Below, piece after piece: positions 43,536-51,920 of a stretch of DNA of 64,000 bases (the stretch's first letter is position 1; the number at the start of each line of letters is the position of its first letter). The DNA lies in contig WVZY01000011.1 in NCBI GenBank assembly GCA_011772205.1, forward strand, positions 62,001 to 126,000. Reading direction: 5' to 3'. The notes below the pieces were generated by a model. It was not told where the DNA came from. It saw nothing but the letters and a program-made list of their open reading frames with translations, and made no database searches. This DNA is from Candidatus Latescibacterota bacterium (lineage in GTDB: Bacteria; Krumholzibacteriota; Krumholzibacteriia; WVZY01). Position numbers and translations under genes: made by a program.

Positions 43536-44477
43536 ATGGAAAAACTGGACGTCATCGCATTGGGAGGGAACGCGATTCTTCCCGCAGGCTCGGGGGGGAC
43601 GATTACCGAGCAGTTTTCGATTACGCAGCGAACGATGGATCAGATCGCTGATCTCATCGAGAGCGGGCGGAATGTCGTTCTGACGCACGGGAACGGTCCG
43701 ATCGTTGGAAACATCGTTGTGCGGAACGAAGCGGCGAAAGACATCATCCCACCAATGCCTCTGGATGTCTGTGGTGCCGATTCTCAGGGCGGCATCGGTT
43801 ACATGATCCAACAAACGCTGCGAAATATACTCGAGCGGAGAAATGTTCGGAGGGAAGTTGTCTCCCTGATCACTCAGGTCCTGGTGAGCGCGGACGATCA
43901 GGCTTTCAAAAAGCCCGTGAAGCCTATCGGTCCCTTTTATTCGAAAGAAGAAGCCATCGAGCTGGAAAGGGAAAAGGATTGGAGCGTGGTTGACGACGGC
44001 GTGAAGGGATACCGGCGCGTCGTTCCAAGCCCCCGGCCACTGGAGATCATCGAGTTGCCCGTCGTCCAAAAGTTGATCGAAGCCGGGATGATTGTCATCA
44101 CTGTCGGAGGGGGAGGGATCCCTGTCATCAGAAAGAAGAACCGGCTTCTCGGCACAGAAGCGGTCATCGACAAGGATCTCGCATCTTCCGTTCTCGCCAG
44201 GGACCTGCGTGCCGAGCGATTACTCATATTGACGGACGTCGACGCCGTATATAAGGGCTATGGAACGCCGAACGCTCAACCGCTCCGGGATATTTCTGTG
44301 GATGAGGCGGCCGGTCTATTGCAAGACGGCGAGTTTCCTCCCGGGAGCATGGGCTCGAAGATAGAGGCGGCCGTGGAGTTCCTTCGATCGGGCGGCAAAA
44401 CCGTATTGATCTGTCGGTCCGGCGATCTGAGCGCTGCACTCGAAGGGGAGAAAGGGACCCGCATCGCGGGAACCTAA
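43536..44477 (+). CDS. arcC: Carbamate kinase
   Basis: 313 residues, the normal length. The enzyme makes ATP from carbamoyl phosphate and ADP, or the reverse. Family motifs are present: G-G-N-A-I-L at the start, T-H-G-N-G-P-I-V-G, and D-V-C-G-A-D-S-Q-G-G-I-G-Y-M. Further on come V-G-G-G-G-I-P-V-I, A-V-I-D-K-D-L-A-S and P-P-G-S-M-G-S-K-I-E-A near the end. It usually sits with arginine deiminase or ornithine/other carbamoyltransferase genes; none is in this window, so the source of carbamoyl phosphate is unknown here. Confidence 0.95.
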   Translation: MEKLDVIALGGNAILPAGSGGTITEQFSITQRTMDQIADLIESGRNVVLTHGNGPIVGNIVVRNEAAKDIIPPMPLDVCGADSQGGIGYMIQQTLRNILERRNVRREVVSLITQVLVSADDQAFKKPVKPIGPFYSKEEAIELEREKDWSVVDDGVKGYRRVVPSPRPLEIIELPVVQKLIEAGMIVITVGGGGIPVIRKKNRLLGTEAVIDKDLASSVLARDLRAERLLILTDVDAVYKGYGTPNAQPLRDISVDEAAGLLQDGEFPPGSMGSKIEAAVEFLRSGGKTVLICRSGDLSAALEGEKGTRIAGT

Positions 44478-44480
44478 AAC

Positions 44481-45764
44481 ATGTTCTTTGACCTTCCATA
44501 CGGCAAAGAGCGAATATCGGTGAGGATTCCTGACGGTGTGCATGTGGATTTCCTCACTCCGAAAGAAATCGTTCCTCTCGACGACGCCGAAGGAGCATTG
44601 CGGCAAGCCTGCGCCGACCCCATTGATTCGCCCCCCCTCGAAAGTTGCGTCAAGAGGGCGAACAACGTTTTAATTCTAGTTTCAGATCTCACCCGCGGCG
44701 GCGGCACAAAGCGAATCCTCCCGTTGTGCGTCCGGCACCTGAAAGATATCGGTCTAACGCCCAACCGCATCAAGGTGCTCGTAGCAAGGGGTACTCATAG
44801 AAAACTCACCAAGGAAGAGAAGCAGTTTTTCAAAACGAAGGATTTCGTTGGGATCACCGTAGAGGAACACGACTGCAACGATAATTCAGTAATGAGCGCG
44901 CTGGTGCTTACGTCGCGCAAAACACCTGTGCGCGTCAATCGCTCAATCAAAGAAGCGGGCCTGGTGCTGCTCGTCGCACCCGTATCGTTTCACTATTTCG
45001 CCGGATTCGGCGGCGGGCGAAAACTGATTCTCCCAGGATGTTCGGATCGAGCGTCGATCCTCGCCAATCACAGGTTGAGTCTTCTCGATTCTTCCCCTGT
45101 AAAACTCAATCCGCTTTGCAAGCCCGGTTCGCTGGAGAAGAATCCCATCCACGAGGACATGTGCGAGGCGCTGGCCCCGTTGAGCGGACTGTTTGCGATC
45201 AATTTTTTTAGCGACCACCTGGGCAACATAGCCTTCATAAATACCGGATCGCCGCTGAGATCGCATGTTGAGGCGTGCGATAAGTACGCTTCGCTTTATA
45301 CGTGTTCGATTGATGAACCGTACCGCGTGGTTGTCCTCAGCCCGGGCGGATTCCCATACGATATCAATTTGCTCCAGAGCCACAAAGCTCTGAAACACGC
45401 GTCTTCGGCGGTTACAGAAAAAGGTTCCGTGCTGTTTATCACCGAGTGCTCCGAAGGGGTGGGATCGGAAGGCCTCGAAAAAGCGTTTGATATGCCGAGG
45501 AATGAATTCCTCAAAATCGCGTACAAAAAGTACGAAGGAAACTACCAAACAGCCGTTTCCCTGCATGGATTGATGGATAGATTCAGGATCGGCATGGTCT
45601 CGAAGTTGGACAGGGGTATTTTAGATAAATTCGGATTCGAGCCGTGTGAAAACATCGAAGTATTCATCGCGGGAGCGCTCGAAACCCTACGTGCAACGAA
45701 GATTGGTCTTATTCCCTATGGGAGCAGTACGCTGATCAAAGCTCAGCAAGGAGGAAGAACGTGA
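44481..45764 (+). CDS. LarA-family (nickel-pincer lactate racemase-like) enzyme
   Basis: 427 residues; LarA of Lactobacillus is 424. LarA racemises lactate with a nickel-pincer nucleotide bound to a lysine. The catalytic set is retained: Asp69 in V-S-D-L-T-R, His106 in R-G-T-H-R, His171 and Lys181 in H-Y-F-A-G-F-G-G-G-R-K, and His197 in N-H-R. The spacings His-Lys (10) and Lys-His (16) equal those of LarA H174/K184/H200. The cofactor genes larB, larC and larE are not in the window. Members of this family act on several 2-hydroxy acids, so the substrate is open. It starts 4 bases after arcC and overlaps purD. Confidence 0.88.
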   Translation: MFFDLPYGKERISVRIPDGVHVDFLTPKEIVPLDDAEGALRQACADPIDSPPLESCVKRANNVLILVSDLTRGGGTKRILPLCVRHLKDIGLTPNRIKVLVARGTHRKLTKEEKQFFKTKDFVGITVEEHDCNDNSVMSALVLTSRKTPVRVNRSIKEAGLVLLVAPVSFHYFAGFGGGRKLILPGCSDRASILANHRLSLLDSSPVKLNPLCKPGSLEKNPIHEDMCEALAPLSGLFAINFFSDHLGNIAFINTGSPLRSHVEACDKYASLYTCSIDEPYRVVVLSPGGFPYDINLLQSHKALKHASSAVTEKGSVLFITECSEGVGSEGLEKAFDMPRNEFLKIAYKKYEGNYQTAVSLHGLMDRFRIGMVSKLDRGILDKFGFEPCENIEVFIAGALETLRATKIGLIPYGSSTLIKAQQGGRT

Positions 45765-47035
45765 AAGTCCTTATCGTTGGCGGCGGCGGGCGCGAACACG
45801 CTCTGGGATGGGCGGTGTCCAAGTCCCCGGAGCTCAGCGCTCTATACACTGCACCGGGCAACGGAGGGACTGCGGTTCTCGGGGAGAATCCTCCTATCGA
45901 TCCAGCCGACATCGAATCGTTGGTTGGGTTTGCAAAGGAGAACTCGGTGGACCTGACCATCGTCGGTCCTGAGGCGCCTCTCGTTGCCGGCATCGTTGAT
46001 CGGTTCACCGGGGAGGGCCTGAGATGTTTCGGCCCTTCCGCGCTTGCAGCCCGTCTCGAGGGCAGCAAGGTGTTCGCCAAACAGTTTATGAGACGACATG
46101 GTATTCCTACAGCCGATTTCGAAATATTCGACGACCCGGATGCGGCCGAGCGATTTCTGGATAAAAAGGCACCGCCGCTGGTCGTAAAAGCGGATGGTCT
46201 CGCGGCGGGGAAAGGAGTTATTGTCGCCCAATCCCGCGAGGAGGCCTCGAATGCCATCCATGGAATCATGAGAGAGAAGAAGTTTGGTGCCAGCGGGGAC
46301 CGGATTGTGATCGAATCATGTCTGGAAGGCGAGGAGGCCTCGATACACGCAATTTGTAGTGGCGAAAAAGCACTGATGCTGCCACCGTCGCAGGATCACA
46401 AGCGGATTCATGACGGCGACAGGGGTCCCAACACGGGAGGAATGGGCGCTTATGCTCCCGTGCCCCGTTTGAAAGACGCAGAGGTATCCTTGATTCTCGA
46501 AACGGTCGTCAAACCCACCCTCCAGGGAATGGAGATGGAAGGGACTCCCTTCAAAGGATTGCTGTATGCGGGTCTCATGCTGACTTCCGAAGGCCCTAAA
46601 GTGCTCGAGTTCAACGTGAGGTTCGGGGATCCGGAGACGCAGGCGGTTGTCCCGCTGATCGCCGACGATCTCCTCAACGTGCTGTACAATGCCTCCTCGG
46701 ACGAACTGCAGGAAGGGATCGCGATCCACGGAGATCGTGCCGCAGCGACCGTTGTGGTTGCTTCGGCAGGTTATCCAGGGAGCTACGAAAAAGGATTTGT
46801 TATCGAAGGACTCGCTGCGGTGGACGATGAGGACCGAGTGGTGTTCCATGCCGGAACGGCTGAAAAAGAGGGCCGCCTTGTCACATCGGGAGGGAGGGTT
46901 TTCGCTGTTACGGCTTGGGCGCCCGGGCTCGAGCAAGCACTGGCGCGGGCGTACGATGGGATCGAAAAAACGAGGTTCGAGGGCGCCTACTGGCGAAAAG
47001 ACATTGGGTACCGTGCCGTTCAGGGTACAATTTGA
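45761..47035 (+). CDS. purD: Phosphoribosylamine-glycine ligase
   Basis: 424 residues, GTG start with AAGGAGG upstream, overlapping the previous stop by four bases. It joins glycine to 5-phosphoribosylamine with ATP in purine synthesis. The N-terminal G-G-G-G-R-E-H-A-L-G-W, the ATP-grasp segment V-V-K-A-D-G-L-A-A-G-K-G-V, the loop H-D-G-D-R-G-P-N-T-G-G-M-G-A-Y, and V-L-E-F-N-V-R-F-G-D-P-E-T-Q are all typical. PurE follows 88 bases downstream. Confidence 0.97.
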   Translation: MKVLIVGGGGREHALGWAVSKSPELSALYTAPGNGGTAVLGENPPIDPADIESLVGFAKENSVDLTIVGPEAPLVAGIVDRFTGEGLRCFGPSALAARLEGSKVFAKQFMRRHGIPTADFEIFDDPDAAERFLDKKAPPLVVKADGLAAGKGVIVAQSREEASNAIHGIMREKKFGASGDRIVIESCLEGEEASIHAICSGEKALMLPPSQDHKRIHDGDRGPNTGGMGAYAPVPRLKDAEVSLILETVVKPTLQGMEMEGTPFKGLLYAGLMLTSEGPKVLEFNVRFGDPETQAVVPLIADDLLNVLYNASSDELQEGIAIHGDRAAATVVVASAGYPGSYEKGFVIEGLAAVDDEDRVVFHAGTAEKEGRLVTSGGRVFAVTAWAPGLEQALARAYDGIEKTRFEGAYWRKDIGYRAVQGTI

Positions 47036-47123
47036 GAGGTTGATCCGAGCTCCAATTTGATCGATTCGAGGACGGTTCGGGCCGGCACTTTGGTACGGAC
47101 AGCAAACGAAAGGGAAAAGGAAA

Positions 47124-47594
47124 ATGGCCGCCGACAAGCCGCTGGTCGCCGTTGTAATGGGGAGCAAGAGCGATGAAGAGCATTTGAAAAACCTCTTCCT
47201 CCAATTGGACTCCCTTGGGATTCCTTGGGAAAAGAGAGTGCTCTCAGCGCATCGCCAACCGAAAAAGCTGAGCGCCTATGTCAAAGATGCCGAGCAGAAA
47301 GGGATTCTGTTATTTATTGCAGCGGCCGGTCTCAGCGCTGCGCTGCCCGGGGTGCTCGCGTCACTGACGCTTCGCCCGGTGATTGGGATTCCAGTACCAG
47401 CGGGGCCTCTACAAGGAGTAGATGCCCTGCTGGCGATCGTGCAGATGCCGGGGGGAGTGCCGGTGGCGACCGTGGGTTTGGGCTCGAACGGACCCCAAAA
47501 TGCTGCACACCTCGCCGCGAGGATACTGGCGCTCGGCGATGAGGCGCTCTCCATAAAGCTTCGGGAGTTTCGGGACGCGCAGGAATCCGGTTGA
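47124..47594 (+). CDS. purE: PurE-family 5-(carboxyamino)imidazole ribonucleotide mutase / AIR carboxylase
   Basis: 156 residues. It makes the carboxylated imidazole ribonucleotide CAIR in purine synthesis. Motifs: V-M-G-S-K-S-D near the start, S-A-H-R-Q-P with the catalytic-type His43, and S-I/A-I-V-Q-M-P-G-G-V-P-V. One variation is notable: the usual A-H-L-P-G loop reads A-A-L-P-G, with Ala73 in place of the histidine. Which of the two PurE reactions it uses is uncertain. No purK lies next to it. Confidence 0.9.
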   Translation: MAADKPLVAVVMGSKSDEEHLKNLFLQLDSLGIPWEKRVLSAHRQPKKLSAYVKDAEQKGILLFIAAAGLSAALPGVLASLTLRPVIGIPVPAGPLQGVDALLAIVQMPGGVPVATVGLGSNGPQNAAHLAARILALGDEALSIKLREFRDAQESG

Positions 47595-47648
47595 TAATGG
47601 TCAAGCGGAATACCCACTTGAAAAGCTCCCCGCTACTCCACCTTCATC

Positions 47649-48245
47649 GTGGAAACAAAGAGAATGAATATGGATGATGAGGGCGCGCACGCGCAGATCG
47701 TTTCCGCCCTTCGGTCCGGCCAGGTGATCATTCTGCCAAGCGACACGCTGTACGGATTCAGCGCGCTCCTTACCAGCAAAGATGGCTTCTATCGGATCGT
47801 CTCGATCAAAGGGAACGGTGAGGAGCGAAAGTTTCTTCATCTTGCGAGCGGGATCGCGATGGTGGAACGATACATCGCCTCGTGGGGGTGCGCGGATAAA
47901 GACCTTCTCGACAGTACCTGGCCCGCTCCTTTCACCGCAATATTACCGGCCGGTGACAACTGTCCTGAGTGGGTTGGCGACACGATAGCGCTCCGCATCC
48001 CTTATTTCCCGCCCCTGCTTCCGATCATCGAGGAAGCGGGCGAGCCGGTTATCTCCACCAGCGTGAACCGGGTGGGGGAACCGCCGCTTCGAGATATCGA
48101 AGAGATTGCTCGGAATTTCGGGAAGAAGGTCGATTTGATCGTGACTTCGGAGGAAGTTCCTCAAACCTTTTCCTCTACGATCGTCGATTTCACAGGGGAT
48201 ATACCGGTGCTGGTGAGGGAGGGGAGCTATCCCTGGGAGGCGTAG
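47649..48245 (+). CDS. Sua5/YciO/YrdC (TsaC-type) threonylcarbamoyl-AMP synthase family protein
   Basis: 198 residues from GTG 47649; ATG 47664 and 47670 are possible starts and none has a strong ribosome site. The family makes threonylcarbamoyl-AMP from threonine, bicarbonate and ATP for the t6A modification of tRNA. Motifs: I-I-L-P-S-D-T-L-Y-G-F (normally P-T-D-T-x-Y-G), W-P-A-P-F-T-A-I-L (normally W-P-G-P-x-T), A-L-R-I-P, and I-S-T-S-V-N-R-V-G. It lacks the extra Sua5 domain, so it is of TsaC length. Its last 19 bases overlap the convergent radical SAM gene. Confidence 0.88.
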   Translation: METKRMNMDDEGAHAQIVSALRSGQVIILPSDTLYGFSALLTSKDGFYRIVSIKGNGEERKFLHLASGIAMVERYIASWGCADKDLLDSTWPAPFTAILPAGDNCPEWVGDTIALRIPYFPPLLPIIEEAGEPVISTSVNRVGEPPLRDIEEIARNFGKKVDLIVTSEEVPQTFSSTIVDFTGDIPVLVREGSYPWEA

Positions 48246-49090
48246 GAGGGGAAACCCTCGAACTCGCGATCTTTGTACGCGTCGCACCGCGAGCAGAGAA
48301 GAATCTGATCGCGCCTGCCTTCCGCGAGCAGGCTTCGGAAACGCCTGTTGATCGCGCCGGTCCAGATATCCAGCGTGTGCTCCCGGGTCACATCGCCAAT
48401 GATTGCCCTTTCGTGTGTATCCCAGCAGCAGAGCGTCGCCTTACCATTGACCAGGAAAAACATTTCCTTGAGAACCTTGATGCAGGGGAGCTGTACACTC
48501 CGAACGCCCGGTTCCCAAGGCCAATGATACAGTGTGGTAATCACCGGTTCCGCTCCTGCCTTCTTCCAGAACTTTTTGAAGTCATCGATTTCTGGGCGCG
48601 TCTCCTCTGTCTCGATCATTCGGACCTCGATCCGATTGGCTCCGTTGCGCTCGCGCGCCAAACGAACGAAGTCCAGCGTTCGGTCGATCGTTTTCCGAAA
48701 ATCGAGACCGATTCGTGCTCGTGAGAACGTTTCCTCCGAGTAACCATCGATCGAAAAACGCATCACATCGATTCCCGCATCGAGGATCTCCAGCGCGAAC
48801 TCGCGGTCCAGCAGTTCGCCGTTCGTGTTGAGCTCGATTTTCGCGGTATCGTCCCGCCGGATGTAGCGCATGATCTCGCCGAGGCGCCTGTCCGTGAGGG
48901 GCTCGTTCACGAGAAACGGGCGGTAGGTGATCCCGAGCCCTCTCGTCTCGTCGACGATCTTTTTCCACACATCGTTCCGCATCGTTTTGGGGCGGCGCAC
49001 CAGCTCGTTCTGCGGACAGAACGGGCATTCTGCGTTGCACGCGACGTTCGTCTCGATTTGGATATAATCAGGATGCGCGGGTATATCCAA
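48227..49090 (-). CDS. Radical SAM protein with SPASM-like C-terminal region
   Basis: 287 residues from TTG at 49090 on the minus strand, preceded by GGGAG seven bases away; the open frame continues upstream but shows no conserved sequence there. The iron-sulfur motif C-x3-C-x2-C is Cys18, Cys22 and Cys25 (C-N-A-E-C-P-F-C), placed directly after the first strand. L-N-T-N-G-E and R-F-S-I-D-G follow in the barrel. Towards the end, L-C-C-W-D, I-G-D-V and L-C-S-R-C resemble a SPASM domain that binds extra clusters. Substrate unknown. It lies downstream of LPS genes on the same strand. Confidence 0.88.
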   Translation of the reverse strand: MDIPAHPDYIQIETNVACNAECPFCPQNELVRRPKTMRNDVWKKIVDETRGLGITYRPFLVNEPLTDRRLGEIMRYIRRDDTAKIELNTNGELLDREFALEILDAGIDVMRFSIDGYSEETFSRARIGLDFRKTIDRTLDFVRLARERNGANRIEVRMIETEETRPEIDDFKKFWKKAGAEPVITTLYHWPWEPGVRSVQLPCIKVLKEMFFLVNGKATLCCWDTHERAIIGDVTREHTLDIWTGAINRRFRSLLAEGRRDQILLCSRCDAYKDREFEGFPSYASQG

Positions 49091-49260
49091 GAACTTGCTC
49101 CCAATTAAAGTCCTATTCCTTGTGCCAGCGGAGGATATACGGCACCGGGCATGGCGGGCTCGCCCGAGCGGGCAATGGTCCATACCGTTGGCCGTCACGT
49201 TGGGCGGCAAAAAGCATCGGAGCCAACGAGACTTTATACATACTCCAATTGCAGGGAAAG

Positions 49261-50553
49261 TCAAAGGTATTCTGCGATGGCCTCCATACACCGCTCTGTG
49301 GCGCCGAGTTGCGATTGCACATAGGATCTCGCCGCATCCCCCATCGAAGAGCGCTTCTCGGTGTTGGAGACCAAGGATGAGACCGTCTCGTAGACCTCTT
49401 CGGGGCCCATCACCGCAGCGGCGCCGCCGCATCGTAGGAGCTCGAGGGCTTCGAGGGAGTTGCTGTGAACCGGACCGAAAAGGACGGGTATCCCCATAAT
49501 GGCCGGTTCAATCACGCTGTGAACCCCTGTCGAGAAGCTGCCCCCCACATAAGCCATATCGCACCGGGAGTACAGTTCGGCCAGGATCCCCACAGAATCT
49601 ATAACCGTCACCCGGCGGTTCGTGTCACCGCCTCGGCTCAATGCATCGGCACTGAGCTCGTTCTCCGCAGCCCATGAAATCAGCGAGCATACCCGCTCGG
49701 TCGTGGGTTCGTGAGGGGCGATGATCAGGCAGAGACCACCATTTTCTTTTAGAATCCGGGCGAGGCTTCCGAGAATCTGCGCTTCGTCCTTTGGCCATGT
49801 GCTCCCCGCGAGGATCCGGAGTCCCGGTCCCTCGGGAAGATCGACATCGAGCGAGATGCTTGCCTTTCGCCTCTCCATAACCCTGTCGAACCTCGTATCG
49901 CCGGCAATCGACACGCCGGGATGCCCCGGCGCCGAGGTGAGAAACCTGTCCGCGTCCGCAGCGCCGATTGCAAGGATTTTGTCGATGTGGTCGTAGACGG
50001 CGCGGTAGAACCGGCGCCCGATGCCGGTGTGCCGGCGTGAGGACGCGCTGAGAGTCGCATCGATCAGGACTGTTGGGATCCCTCGGGAATTTGCCTCCCA
50101 GATCACGTTGGGCCACAGGTCGAATTTCACGAATACGATCAAGCGAGGATTCAAGAGGCGGATGCAAAGCTGGGCGTTCCCTCTCGTATCAATGGGGAGG
50201 TAATCGATGAGCTTGATGTTGTTGTCGTAATCGAGCGATTCTCTTTTGAGGGCGAAACGATAGCCGGATGGGGAGCAAAAGGTGAGCACAACGGGAATGT
50301 CCGGAAAATCTCTCTTGAGCGCCGATATAACGGGTCTGGCTTGCTCATACTCCCCGACACTCGAGACGTGGCACCAGACAGGCTGCCTGGAAAACCCGCT
50401 TGCCGCTTGCCGCCAACGGCTTTTCCAGCCCTTCCTTCCATGGAGTGCGTCGCGGATCTTGCTTTGAAAGGGAGAGGCAGCCAGGGCGCCCGCCCTCGCC
50501 AGCGGGAGAGCCACGGCGTTGTACAGTGCTTTTGAAACCGGGTGCGCCATCAC
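49261..50553 (-). CDS. waaA: 3-deoxy-D-manno-octulosonic acid (Kdo) transferase
   Basis: About 430 residues. I take GTG 50553 (eight bases after GGAG) as start; ATG 50550 and GTG 50562 are neighbours in frame. WaaA adds Kdo to lipid IVA on the cytoplasmic face of the inner membrane. A short N-terminal hydrophobic anchor (A-L-P-L-A-R-A-G-A-L-A) precedes H-V-S-S-V-G-E-Y-E, whose glutamate aligns with the catalytic base. Then come F-V-K-F-D-L-W-P-N and I-A-G-D-T-R-F-D-R-V, and near the end P-A-I-M-G-I-P-V-L-F-G-P. Its start lies just after the stop of the heptosyltransferase gene. Confidence 0.93.
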   Translation of the reverse strand: MMAHPVSKALYNAVALPLARAGALAASPFQSKIRDALHGRKGWKSRWRQAASGFSRQPVWCHVSSVGEYEQARPVISALKRDFPDIPVVLTFCSPSGYRFALKRESLDYDNNIKLIDYLPIDTRGNAQLCIRLLNPRLIVFVKFDLWPNVIWEANSRGIPTVLIDATLSASSRRHTGIGRRFYRAVYDHIDKILAIGAADADRFLTSAPGHPGVSIAGDTRFDRVMERRKASISLDVDLPEGPGLRILAGSTWPKDEAQILGSLARILKENGGLCLIIAPHEPTTERVCSLISWAAENELSADALSRGGDTNRRVTVIDSVGILAELYSRCDMAYVGGSFSTGVHSVIEPAIMGIPVLFGPVHSNSLEALELLRCGGAAAVMGPEEVYETVSSLVSNTEKRSSMGDAARSYVQSQLGATERCMEAIAEYL

Positions 50554-50577
50554 TCGAAACACTCCAACGAGACATGC

Positions 50578-51600
50578 TCAGGGAAGCACGTACCTCCGGG
50601 GCCCCTCACCACGAAGCAAATCGTGAAACGCGCCTTCCACCGCATCCACCGGAATCTCTCGCAGGCATTCCTGCGTGCCTTTGAAACACCAGCGCGAGCC
50701 ATTTCGCGAGCAGGGCCGACAAGAAAGATTGCGCTCGCATACCTTGCTCTCCGGTAGCGAGGGGTAATACCCGAATGCCTCGACCGTCGGCCCGAACAGC
50801 GCGATCACCGGGACCTTCATGATCTCGGCAAGATGCATGAGGCCCGAATCGTTGCCGATAAAACATATTGATCGTTCGATGAAGCCGGCCGCTTCAAGAA
50901 TCCCGGTCCGGCCCGTGAGATTGAGCACCTTGGGTCCAATAGCCCACTCGATCGCCAGCGAGACTGCCTCGTCCGTGTCATCCCCCAGAAGCATCACATT
51001 GAATCCATGCTGGTCGCAGATTCTTTTCAACAATTCGGTGTAACGATCCTCGGGCCACCGTTTCATCGGCCACCGGCTGCCGGGAGCGACCGCAATGAAG
51101 TCGCCTTCGTATGGGGCGAGGATCTCGGATACCCGTTGCTCGACCGAGGCAGGAAGCTCCAACTGTCCCTGATCACCGTGCATTGCCGGAAGGCTCAAAA
51201 ATCTCCCGAGATCACTGTAACGCTCCTTCACCGAGGGAATATCCGCCCTCCATTTGAAAAGGATCAAGCCGACCCGGGCCCCGTAATACTTTCGGATGCG
51301 TGCCGACGCGCCGCCCAGCTGCCGGGACAGGAACCGGCTCCTCCAGTTGTTATGAGCGTCGATTACAACGTAATCTCTTGATTTATAAGAGATTGCGATC
51401 TGGATGAGGCCTCGCATACCCCCATTCTTGCCCAGACCGACGACCCGATCCACACCGGGAACGGCCGAAAAAAGCTCGACATTCTGGGCTTTTGTGACGA
51501 TCGTGACGTCACTAGCCCCTTGAGCCTTCAGATGGGAGAGAAACGGGCAGAGGAGAACGCAATCCCCGAGTGAACTGAAACGAATCACTAGAACTTTCAT
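50578..51600 (-). CDS. Glycosyltransferase family 9 (heptosyltransferase-like)
   Basis: 340 residues from ATG 51600 (M-K-V-L-V-I-R-F-S-S-L-G-D); the open frame extends 25 codons further but that part is AT-rich and unlike the family. GT9 enzymes add heptose to the LPS inner core in the cytoplasm. Seen: the N-terminal R-F-S-S-L-G-D loop, V-A-P-G-S-R-W-P-M-K-R-W-P, and the sugar-nucleotide region F-I-G-N-D-S-G-L-M-H-L-A, followed by A-L-F-G-P-T. A cysteine-rich stretch (L-S-C-R-P-C-S-R-N) lies near the end, as in many members. It forms an LPS-core operon with waaA. Confidence 0.93.
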   Translation of the reverse strand: MKVLVIRFSSLGDCVLLCPFLSHLKAQGASDVTIVTKAQNVELFSAVPGVDRVVGLGKNGGMRGLIQIAISYKSRDYVVIDAHNNWRSRFLSRQLGGASARIRKYYGARVGLILFKWRADIPSVKERYSDLGRFLSLPAMHGDQGQLELPASVEQRVSEILAPYEGDFIAVAPGSRWPMKRWPEDRYTELLKRICDQHGFNVMLLGDDTDEAVSLAIEWAIGPKVLNLTGRTGILEAAGFIERSICFIGNDSGLMHLAEIMKVPVIALFGPTVEAFGYYPSLPESKVCERNLSCRPCSRNGSRWCFKGTQECLREIPVDAVEGAFHDLLRGEGPRRYVLP

Positions 51601-51920
51601 AATAGATCTTGAAAATAGAGTGGAGATAGAGTATCTTTTTATCCGCAATAGATGATTAGTCCACTCTCCGAACAATGGCTCTTTGGATTGATTTTAATCA
51701 AGTAACTACCGTTCATTAATCATTTTGTCGCATGTATGTGTAAAAAATTGATTATTTTTTCAACATTATATAAAAATATCTTTATTATGTTATTTTCTTC
51801 TTGATTCCAGAATGCGATTTACTTACCATGGTCTTAATTAAAGTTGAAATTACGTTGAAACTCGTGGTAGCGCCTGACGGCGCGCTTTTTTAATGGCCCA
51901 TAACCCAAGGAGCTGGCGAT
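51601..51920. other. AT-rich divergent intergenic region
   Basis: About 320 bases between the minus-strand heptosyltransferase and the plus-strand XRE-cupin gene, clearly richer in A+T than the genes around it. It contains a palindrome, TTGATT-TT-AATCAA (51688-51701), that could be an operator. There are promoter-like sequences near 51748-51775 (TTGATT and TATAAA with a short spacer of about 15) and an intrinsic terminator at 51870-51891. No gene is evident. Confidence 0.5.
51870..51891 (+). terminator. Intrinsic terminator upstream of the XRE-cupin gene
   Basis: GCGCC (51870-51874) pairs with GGCGC (51879-51883) over TGAC, followed by GC and six T. It lies only 30 bases before the next start codon and points towards it, so it would end a short upstream transcript or act as an attenuator. 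Confidence 0.6.

Noticed and set aside
49091-49432. N-terminal extension of the radical SAM protein up to 49432
   Set aside because: The extension is arginine/cysteine-rich with no conserved features and overlaps waaA; a TTG with a good ribosome site lies just before the radical SAM domain.
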